NCBI GenBank assembly: GCA_007131525.1 | Contig: SLQK01000106.1 | Coordinates: 1 to 12,841, forward strand | From: Nitriliruptoraceae bacterium | GTDB lineage: Bacteria > Actinomycetota > Nitriliruptoria > Nitriliruptorales > Nitriliruptoraceae | Length of the DNA: 12,841 nucleotides | Reading direction: 5' to 3' | In this document: one piece after another, positions 1-4,832 of the stretch | Layout: every line of letters begins with the position of its first letter | Position numbering within the stretch: position 1 is the stretch's first letter | The notes under the pieces: generated by a model | What the model saw: only the letters and a program-made list of their open reading frames with translations | Told to the model about the DNA's origin: nothing | Database searches by the model: none | Program-made: the position numbers and the translations under genes

Positions 1-69
1 ACCAGCGTCTATCCGCTGCTTCTCGTCGGCACCCCGGGGGTCGGCCTCGGCCAGGCACCGACGGGCCAT
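1..69 (-). CDS. Possible N-terminus of a hypothetical protein (partial, runs off the left edge)
   Basis: Reading leftwards from an ATG at 69, the frame stays open to the window edge for 23 codons, MARRCLAEADPRGADEKQRI then three more residues. Codon third positions are mostly G or C, and the composition looks more protein-like than the arginine-rich translation upstream of the ATG in the same frame. It would be the next gene downstream of the DUF2007 gene, 57 bases after its stop. No clear Shine-Dalgarno sequence precedes the ATG, and the other frames are also open here, as is common at this GC content. I do not recognise the family. It may be non-coding. Confidence 0.25.
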   Translation of the reverse strand, partial: MARRCLAEADPRGADEKQRIDAG

Positions 70-109
70 GCCCGTGCCGCCCGCGATCCGTGCCCGCGCG
101 CCGTGTCGG

Positions 110-123
110 TGCCGTCGCCGGCA
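110..123 (-). terminator. Candidate hairpin just after the DUF2007 gene
   Basis: TGCCG and CGGCA form a 5-bp GC-rich stem with a 4-base loop (tcgc), beginning 3 bases beyond the stop codon of the minus-strand DUF2007 gene. There is no T-run, so a classical intrinsic terminator is not shown. High-GC actinobacteria often end transcripts at such T-less stems, but short GC stems also arise by chance. Confidence 0.22.
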
Positions 124-126
124 GGC

Positions 127-483
127 TCAGAACCAGCGGAAGTCCAGGTCGGCGACCAGCACGACGGCAAGGATCAGCACGACCAGCAGCACCGCGCCGG
201 CGCGGAGCCACAGCTGTCGCACGGTCAGCGTCGGTGCCCCCTCGTCGGGAGGCCGCGACGTGGCCACCGCGGCATCGCCGCTGGCGTCATCGAGCAGGGC
301 CGTGGCCTCCTCGAGCTGGTCGTCGGGCACGATCACCTCGGAGCCGCCGTGGCCGAAGGCGAGGTTCGGGTGCATCCCCCCGGTGTCGTCGTTGACGACG
401 CGGGCGTCGATCCCGCAGGCGTTCAGCATCGATGCGGCCACCTCGGCGTCGACGCGGCTGGAAAAGCGCCGGATGCGTGCCAC
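127..483 (-). CDS. DUF2007 domain protein with C-terminal membrane anchor
   Basis: This 118-residue protein begins MARIRRFSSRVDAEVAASML, and residues 1 to about 66 look like the small DUF2007 domain (putative signal-transducing protein). That domain has a beta-alpha-beta layout with the typical features of an N-terminal strand, a helix over 'sousDAEVAASMLNACGI'-like sequence, a GSEVIVP strand and a final helix (DQLEEATALLDD). Residues about 67-87 form a linker. Residues about 92-112 (AGAVLLVVLILAVVLVADLD) are one hydrophobic segment, so the domain should face the cytoplasm from a C-terminal anchor. The GTG start at 483 is preceded by GAGG with 5-base spacing. The gene lies downstream of the membrane-protein gene on the same strand, with a 96-base gap that has its own candidate -10 and an inverted repeat, so it is probably transcribed separately. 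The molecular role of this family is not established. Confidence 0.82.
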   Translation of the reverse strand: MARIRRFSSRVDAEVAASMLNACGIDARVVNDDTGGMHPNLAFGHGGSEVIVPDDQLEEATALLDDASGDAAVATSRPPDEGAPTLTVRQLWLRAGAVLLVVLILAVVLVADLDFRWF

Positions 484-524
484 CTGGTCCTCGCTGTCAC
501 GTGAGAGCGTGCTCCGTGACCGCG

Positions 525-543
525 ACGGTACGTCACCCTGACG
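525..543 (-). promoter_or_regulatory. Candidate -10 element overlapped upstream by a short palindrome
   Basis: On the minus strand TACCGT (530-525) fits the actinobacterial TANNNT -10 and would start a transcript about 35 bases before the GTG at 483. Immediately upstream, 531-543 is the perfect inverted repeat CGTCA-GGG-TGACG, where RNA polymerase or an operator-binding protein would contact DNA. A second, looser pair, GTCACG (496-501) and CGTGAC (515-520), lies in the presumed leader. No good -35 hexamer is visible. Confidence 0.35.
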
Positions 544-552
544 ACGCCGTGG

Positions 553-569
553 GACACCGGGCCGGTGTC
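553..569. repeat. Perfect 8-1-8 inverted repeat between two minus-strand genes
   Basis: GACACCGG (553-560) and CCGGTGTC (562-569) are exact reverse complements around a single central base. As RNA from the minus strand it folds with at least a 6-bp stem and a 5-base loop, 10 bases after the stop codon of the membrane-protein gene. That position suits a T-less terminator. The near-perfect dyad symmetry equally suits an operator for the DUF2007 gene. Confidence 0.5.
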
Positions 570-579
570 GGTCGCGGCC

Positions 580-1515
580 TCAGCACAGGCTGCCCGCGCC
601 GGGCAGGGGGGTGAGGCAGGTCGGCCACCAGTGCACCGCGATCACCAGCGGCACGGTCACGCCGCTGCCGCGTCGCGTCGCGCTGAGGGCCGTGATGGCG
701 ATCACCACCCCGGCGGCCAGTGCGCCACGGTGCAGGCCCAGGAGGAGCCCGCCGCCCAGCAGGCCGCCGGCGGAGAAGGTGTGCAGCACCACGATCACGA
801 TCAGCGGTGCGACCACGGTCGTGCGGGCGACGACGATGCCGCCGGGTACGAGCCGGTCGGTCAGCAGCAGCACGGCGATCAAGGCGAGCAGGTTCAGGAC
901 CAGGACGATGAGCGAGCCTCCGGTGGCCAGCCGGACGAGGCCGGTCAGCAGCGCCACGGCGACCGCGCCCAGCCCGAAGGTGCGCACCAGTTCGGTCAGC
1001 GAGGTGTCGGGGGAGCGGGGGAAGCCGTCCCGGCTGCGTACCCCCAGGAAGCCCACGAGCACCAGGGTCCCGACCACCAGCACACCCAGCACCAGGGCCG
1101 CGAGGACCAGCGAGGTCACGTCCGCGCCGTTGGCGATGGCCGGTCCGAGCCGCCCCAGCACGATGGTCGCCGGGCCGGCGCCGAGCGCCCACAGCGTGAC
1201 GGCGCCTGCGGCGGCGGCCGGCACGGCCAGCAGCAGCCCGGCGCGCAGCGTGCTCGGCTGCCCGGCGACGGCGATCGGTCCGGTGGCCTCCCGGAACCCG
1301 AAGGCGGCCGCACCGTCCCCGCGGTAGCGGGCCAGCCACAGCGGCACGAGCATCGTGACCAGCCCGAGCCAGACCACCTCGATGACGGCCCCCAGGACCC
1401 CGGTACGGGGCACCAGCGGCAACCGGGCGACGAAGGCGAGGACCGTGGGCCCGATGATGGCCACGGCGGCAGCGAGGATGACGTCGGTCTTGGCGTCGTC
1501 GGCTTCGATGAACAC
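580..1515 (-). CDS. Multi-pass integral membrane protein of unknown function
   Basis: From GTG at 1515 this gives 311 residues (VFIEADDAKTDVILAAAVAI at the N-terminus). About eight or nine hydrophobic segments fill most of the length, with a charged stretch (VRSRDGFPRSPDTSLTE) near the middle suggesting a cytoplasmic loop. The open frame extends upstream to 1719, but those residues are low-complexity Gly/Ala/Arg encoded by a tandem repeat and overlap the divergent gene, so I reject that start. There is no Shine-Dalgarno before 1515. A TAGCGT -10 lies 8 bases upstream, which suits a leaderless mRNA. The layout, with the phrase LVPLWLARYRGDGAAAFGF after an early segment and VHWW near the C-terminus, faintly recalls CPBP-type membrane proteases. 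I see no EExxxR motif and no catalytic glutamate pair, so I do not assign that function. Confidence 0.72.
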   Translation of the reverse strand: MFIEADDAKTDVILAAAVAIIGPTVLAFVARLPLVPRTGVLGAVIEVVWLGLVTMLVPLWLARYRGDGAAAFGFREATGPIAVAGQPSTLRAGLLLAVPAAAAGAVTLWALGAGPATIVLGRLGPAIANGADVTSLVLAALVLGVLVVGTLVLVGFLGVRSRDGFPRSPDTSLTELVRTFGLGAVAVALLTGLVRLATGGSLIVLVLNLLALIAVLLLTDRLVPGGIVVARTTVVAPLIVIVVLHTFSAGGLLGGGLLLGLHRGALAAGVVIAITALSATRRGSGVTVPLVIAVHWWPTCLTPLPGAGSLC

Positions 1516-1523
1516 GGCGCCGG

Positions 1524-1529
1524 ACGCTA
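1524..1529 (-). promoter_or_regulatory. -10 element TAGCGT for a probable leaderless transcript
   Basis: TAGCGT on the minus strand matches TANNNT and ends 8 bases before GTG at 1515. Transcription would then start at or next to the start codon, in agreement with the missing ribosome-binding site. Leaderless mRNAs are common in actinobacteria. No -35 match is visible; the 11-bp repeat array lies about 54-119 bases upstream. Confidence 0.45.
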
Positions 1530-1545
1530 CCAGCCGGGCGCTGGC

Positions 1546-1551
1546 TACCCT
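1546..1551 (+). promoter_or_regulatory. Candidate -10 (TACCCT) for the molybdopterin-binding protein/mca operon
   Basis: GGCTACCCT on the plus strand fits the TANNNT pattern and closely resembles GGCTACCGT before the permease gene at 8647. It would give a leader of roughly 145 bases containing the 11-bp repeat array. A start inside or after the repeats is also possible, so the assignment is weak. Confidence 0.3.
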
Positions 1552-1568
1552 GCGGCTGCCCGTCGACC

Positions 1569-1634
1569 GCGCCCGCACCGCGCCCGCACCGCCTCCGCTC
1601 CGGGCCCGCACCGCCCCCGCACCGCCCCCGCACC
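1569..1634. repeat. Six consecutive 11-bp tandem units in a divergent promoter region
   Basis: The units are gcgcccgcacc (1569), gcgcccgcacc (1580), gcctccgctcc (1591, degenerate), gggcccgcacc (1602), gcccccgcacc (1613) and gcccccgcacc (1624). Their consensus is approximately GSSCCCGCACC. The 11-bp period is close to one DNA helical turn, so the copies would face nearly the same side of the helix. The minus strand is G-rich (GGTGCGGGSSC repeated). The array lies between the divergent membrane-protein and molybdopterin-binding-protein genes. Confidence 0.85.
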
Positions 1635-1702
1635 GAAGCACCCCAGTACCCCCACCGCGGCTCGACCATCGCGCGTCCACACCCGCTTCCGAGGAGCCAG
1701 AC

Positions 1703-2629
1703 GTGCTCGAAGCGTCCATGATCGTCGTCGGAGACGAGATCCTGGGTGGCTACGTCACCGACGAGAACTCCCCGTTGCTCGCCCGGGTGCTGCGCGACCA
1801 CGGCATCGGGCTGTCCTGCGTCCACGTCGTGGCCGACGACGTCGCCGCGATCGACGAGGCGCTCAGCCTGGAGCTGGCACGCGGGCGACCCCGCGTGGTC
1901 GTGACCTCTGGTGGCGTGGGCTCGACCCCCGATGACCTGACCTTCGAGGCGGTGGCTGCGAGCCTCGGCCGTGAGCTGGTCGTTGATCCGACGATCGGTG
2001 CGAAGGTCGACGGGGCCCTGGCCTGGTCGGCCGAGCAGGGCTTCGCGGTCTCCGAGGAGTTCGCGTGGCACCTGCTGCGCATGGCCCGGGTCCCCGAGGG
2101 CAGCCGGCTGGTGGAGCGTGACGGCGGCTGGGCGCCCGGCGTCCTGGTCGACGTCGACGGCGGGGTCGACGCTGGCGGCGTCACCGTCGCCATCCTGCCG
2201 GGGGTGCCCACCGAGTTCGCCGCCCTGCTCACCGAGGCGGTCGCACCGGCGGTGTTGGCCGGCCGCAACCCCACGCCCTTCGTGGCCGAGCTGACCCACC
2301 GCTACCCGGAGAGCGTGCTCAACCTCGCCTTCGTCGAGGTGATGGAGCGCTACCCCGAGGTCAAGCTCGGCAGCTACCCGGGACGGCCCTCGATCGTCCG
2401 GCTGCGCGGGGACCGCTCCGAGGTCGAGGCGGCGGCCCAGCGCATCGCCGCGGTGCTGGCCGAGCTCGATGAGAGCGACGCCGGGCAGCGGCTGGCAGCG
2501 GCCCGGGCGGCCCGCGCGGCCCAGTCGGCCCGGGCGACCCAGTCGGCCCGGGCGGCCGGCACGACCGAGCTCCGCTCCCGCTCCGGGAGCAGGAGCACTG
2601 CCCCCACCGGGGAGAAGGAGGAGGCGTGA
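1703..2629 (+). CDS. Stand-alone molybdopterin-binding domain protein (CinA N-terminal-like, COG1058)
   Basis: This 308-residue protein starts at GTG 1703, six bases after GAGGAG. It contains a MoCF_biosynth/MoaB-Mog fold at residues about 5-170. The N-terminal strand and turn are MIVVGDEILGGYVTDENSPL, followed by HVVADDVAAIDEAL and the family signature TSGGVGSTPDDLTFEAV; AILPGVPTEF matches the conserved GxP region. A small C-terminal alpha/beta region follows (ELTHRYPES..., PSIVRLRG...). The CinA nicotinamide-nucleotide deamidase domain is absent, so this is the short COG1058 type, whose substrate in actinobacteria is not defined. Residues about 263-308 form an Ala/Arg/Ser-rich tail (AARAAQSARATQSARAAG) from an 18-bp repeat and look disordered. 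The stop overlaps the mca start as GTGA, so the two genes are translationally coupled. A 6-bp-stem hairpin (2574-2590) precedes the mca ribosome-binding site. Confidence 0.88.
   Translation: MLEASMIVVGDEILGGYVTDENSPLLARVLRDHGIGLSCVHVVADDVAAIDEALSLELARGRPRVVVTSGGVGSTPDDLTFEAVAASLGRELVVDPTIGAKVDGALAWSAEQGFAVSEEFAWHLLRMARVPEGSRLVERDGGWAPGVLVDVDGGVDAGGVTVAILPGVPTEFAALLTEAVAPAVLAGRNPTPFVAELTHRYPESVLNLAFVEVMERYPEVKLGSYPGRPSIVRLRGDRSEVEAAAQRIAAVLAELDESDAGQRLAAARAARAAQSARATQSARAAGTTELRSRSGSRSTAPTGEKEEA
2520..2555 (+). repeat. 18-bp tandem repeat inside the 3' end of the molybdopterin-binding protein gene
   Basis: Two adjacent 18-bp copies (2520-2537 and 2538-2555) differ only at the last base. Each begins cccagtcggcccgggcg and encodes (A/T)QSARA. 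Looser GCGGCCCGG-type copies precede them. The phase keeps the reading frame, so the repeat lengthens a low-complexity tail rather than breaking the gene. Confidence 0.8.
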
Positions 2630-3570
2630 CCCGCCGACTGCTGTTCGTCCACGCCCACCCCGACGACGAGTCCTCGAAGGGTGCGGCCACCGCTGCGCGC
2701 TACGTCGACGATGGCGCCGAGGTGGTCCTGGTGACCTGCACCGGTGGTGACGCCGGTGACGTCCTCAACCCCAAGGCACCGCCGATCGCCCCGGAGGACA
2801 TGCGTGCGGCCCGGGCCCGGGAGTTGGAGGCCGCCGTCGCGGTGATCGGTTTCACCCGGACCCACGAGCTCGGCTACGTCGATTCGGGCTACCACGAGGA
2901 CCCGGCCGAGGTGGCCGAGGGGACCTTCTCCCGCGTGCCGCTCGACGAGCCCTCCCGGGACCTGGCGGCGATCCTGCGTCGTGAGCGCCCCCACGTGGTG
3001 GTGACCTACCCGGAGAACGGCGGCTACCCCCACCCCGACCACATCATGAACCACCTGGTCACCATGCGTGCGCTCGACCTGGCCGAGGACGCCCGCGCCG
3101 ACCTCGGTGCAGCGCTAGGAGCGGAGCTCGCCCCATGGCGCGTGCCGAAGGTGTACGCCACCTCGACGTTCCCATTGGAGCGGCTGGACGCGCTCCACAC
3201 CGCGATGATGGCGACCCACGGCGAGAGCCCCTACACCGAGTGGCTGGACGGCCGGCGCGACCGCGTGCCCCACGAGGTCCCCGACGCCCGGGTGCGATGC
3301 GCGGAGCAGTTCCCCCGCCGGGACGCCGCCCTGCTCGCGCATGTCAGCCAGATCGATCCGGAGGGGTTCTGGTTCGGGGTGCCCCGCGACGTGGAGGCGG
3401 CCCACTACCCCTACGAGGCCTACGACCTGCTCCGCACCGACGTGCTCGTCCAGCCCGTCGAGGAGGACCTGTTCGCCGGGTTGGACGTCGCGGCCATCGA
3501 CGCGGCCCACATCGCCGCCATCCGCGCCACCAGCGCGACCCGCGCCGCCCAGGTCGCCCGTGGGGCGTGA
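2626..3570 (+). CDS. mca: Mycothiol S-conjugate amidase Mca
   Basis: This 314-residue protein is a zinc-dependent LmbE/PIG-L-family deacetylase. It hydrolyses mycothiol S-conjugates in the cytoplasm to glucosaminyl-inositol, which re-enters mycothiol synthesis, and an N-acetylcysteine S-conjugate (mercapturic acid) for export. Residues 9-18 read HAHPDDESSK. By comparison with MshB, His11, Asp14 and His139 should bind zinc, Asp13 be the general base and His136 assist catalysis (ENGGYPHPDH). Lys18 corresponds to Lys19 of M. tuberculosis Mca, and the SSKGAAT context favours Mca over MshB. TGGDAGDVLNP, GYVDSGY and HVSQIDP also match Mca throughout. The length is typical. The GTG start overlaps the previous stop (GTGA) and follows a purine-rich ribosome-binding site (ggagaaggaggagg). 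The stop overlaps the start of the MFS gene in the same way. Confidence 0.95.
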   Translation: MTRRLLFVHAHPDDESSKGAATAARYVDDGAEVVLVTCTGGDAGDVLNPKAPPIAPEDMRAARARELEAAVAVIGFTRTHELGYVDSGYHEDPAEVAEGTFSRVPLDEPSRDLAAILRRERPHVVVTYPENGGYPHPDHIMNHLVTMRALDLAEDARADLGAALGAELAPWRVPKVYATSTFPLERLDALHTAMMATHGESPYTEWLDGRRDRVPHEVPDARVRCAEQFPRRDAALLAHVSQIDPEGFWFGVPRDVEAAHYPYEAYDLLRTDVLVQPVEEDLFAGLDVAAIDAAHIAAIRATSATRAAQVARGA

Positions 3571-4799
3571 GGCCGGCCGACGGCGGCGATGATCCACGCC
3601 CCGGGCGGTCCCCGCTGGGCGTGCTCAAGGTCCGCGCCTTCCGCACCTACTGGCTCGGTGCCTCCCTGTCCAACATCGGGACCTGGTTCCAGAACATCGC
3701 CGCGGGGCTGCTGGTCTACGAACTGACCCGTTCCACGCTGGCGGTCGGCGCGGTGAACTTCTCCCAGTTCATCGGCTCCTTCCTCCTGGCCTCGGTGGCG
3801 GGCGGGGCGGCGGACCGCTACGACCGCCGCCGGCTGCTGATGGCCTCCCAGGGCGTCGCCGCCGTCGTCGGGGCGGCGCTGGCGGTGATCACGCTCCTCG
3901 GCGCGGTGACCCCGGCCATCGTGATCGGGGCCTCTCTGCTCCTCGGGTTCTCCCTCGCCTTCATGGTCCCGGCGCTGCTGGCGCTGGTGCCGCTGCTGGT
4001 GGAGGAGGTCGACCTCGACGCGGCGGTGGCCCTCAACTCCGTGTCCTTCAACCTGGCCCGGGCCGTCGGGCCCGTGCTCGGTGCCCTGGTCGTCGAGTCG
4101 GCCGGCTACGGCGTCGCCTTCGCCCTCAACGCCCTGTCCTTCCTCGCGTTCATCGGGGCGTTGGCGCTGGTGCAGCCCCGGCCCCAGGGCCGGGCCGAGG
4201 GCAGCCGTCCCCGGCTGCTGGACACGGTCCGGCTGGTGCGCAGCGTGCCGGCCTGGTGGGCGGTGCTGGTCGCGACGGCGGTGATCTCGATGTCCACCGA
4301 CCCCGTCAACACCCTCACCCCCGAGCTGGCGCTGGACACCTTCGCGGGCCGCCAGCTCGATGCGGGGCTGCTGGTCGGCGCCTTCGGGACCGGCGCGACG
4401 GTGACGGCGCTGACGCTGACCGGCTGGCTCCGGCGCCGTCGGCGTGCGCTGCCGGGGGCCATGCTGGTCCAGGGCGTCGGGATGCTGCTGGTCGGGCTGG
4501 CGCCGACGATCTGGGTCGCCTACCTCGGGATGGCGATCTCCGGGGGCGGCTTCATCGGCGGCATCACCCGGTCGTCGGTGCGGCTGCAGACCGAGGTCCC
4601 CGACCTGCAGCGCGGCCGGGTCATGGCGCTGTGGAGCGTGGCCTTCGTGGGGACCCGACCGCTCGCCTCGCTCCTCAGCGGGACGATCGCGGAGACCGTC
4701 GGCGTCCGTGGCGCCGCCCTCGCGTTGGCCCTGCCGGTGCTGGTGCTCGCCCCCTGGGTCGGTCGTCAGCTCGACCGGCCCACGGCCGAGGGCAGCTGA
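3567..4799 (+). CDS. MFS exporter (MFS_3/EntS-like), translationally coupled to mca
   Basis: This 410-residue, roughly 12-segment major facilitator begins with a short Pro/Asp-rich cytoplasmic leader, then VRAFRTYWLGASLSNIGTWF. LVYELTRSTLAVGAVNFSQF follows, and the GGAADRYDRRRLL loop is the MFS motif-A region between helices 2 and 3. The LNSVSFNLARAVGPVLGALV stretch is typical of MFS_3 (PF05977) exporters, which pump small molecules such as siderophores or drugs outward. I prefer GTG 3567, which makes a GTGA overlap with the mca stop like the one before mca. GTG 3621 is an alternative that removes 18 residues. The family does not specify a substrate. Position immediately after mca suggests export of mercapturic acids, but that is inference. 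The 3' end abuts a tandem duplication and a convergent gene. Confidence 0.88.
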   Translation: MRPADGGDDPRPGRSPLGVLKVRAFRTYWLGASLSNIGTWFQNIAAGLLVYELTRSTLAVGAVNFSQFIGSFLLASVAGGAADRYDRRRLLMASQGVAAVVGAALAVITLLGAVTPAIVIGASLLLGFSLAFMVPALLALVPLLVEEVDLDAAVALNSVSFNLARAVGPVLGALVVESAGYGVAFALNALSFLAFIGALALVQPRPQGRAEGSRPRLLDTVRLVRSVPAWWAVLVATAVISMSTDPVNTLTPELALDTFAGRQLDAGLLVGAFGTGATVTALTLTGWLRRRRRALPGAMLVQGVGMLLVGLAPTIWVAYLGMAISGGGFIGGITRSSVRLQTEVPDLQRGRVMALWSVAFVGTRPLASLLSGTIAETVGVRGAALALALPVLVLAPWVGRQLDRPTAEGS

Positions 4800-4832
4800 C
4801 GAACCGGACGGCCCACGGCCGAGGTCAGCTGA
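4776..4832. repeat. 33-bp tandem duplication with paired hairpins across two convergent stop codons
   Basis: Positions 4776-4799 and 4809-4832 match at 23 of 24 bases, offset by 33 bp; the only difference is g4792 against t4825. The first copy contains the exporter stop (tga, 4797-4799). In the second copy the changed base makes tca (4825-4827), the minus-strand stop of the convergent ligase-like gene. Each copy carries CGGCC-CAC-GGCCG (4776-4788 and 4809-4821), a 5-bp all-GC stem with a 3-base loop. A twin bidirectional terminator is plausible. Confidence 0.88.

Noticed and set aside
1516..1719. Upstream extension of the membrane protein to a start at 1719
   Set aside because: The extra 68 residues are Gly/Ala/Arg low complexity encoded by the 11-bp repeat and overlap the divergent gene. 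A promoter-like TAGCGT and GTG at 1515 fit better.
533..2299. 588-codon open frame on the minus strand
   Set aside because: It runs antisense through the molybdopterin-binding protein and, in another frame, through the membrane protein. Its translation is rich in Arg, Gly and His with no domain, as expected for a GC-rich shadow frame.
2574..2590. Hairpin GCTCCC-n5-GGGAGC as a terminator before mca
   Set aside because: It lies inside a coding region, has no T-run, and the GTGA overlap shows that the two genes are meant to be transcribed together.
3135..3566. Upstream extension of the MFS protein inside mca
   Set aside because: The extra residues overlap mca in another frame and have Arg/Pro/Gly-rich shadow composition; the MFS fold begins after 3600.
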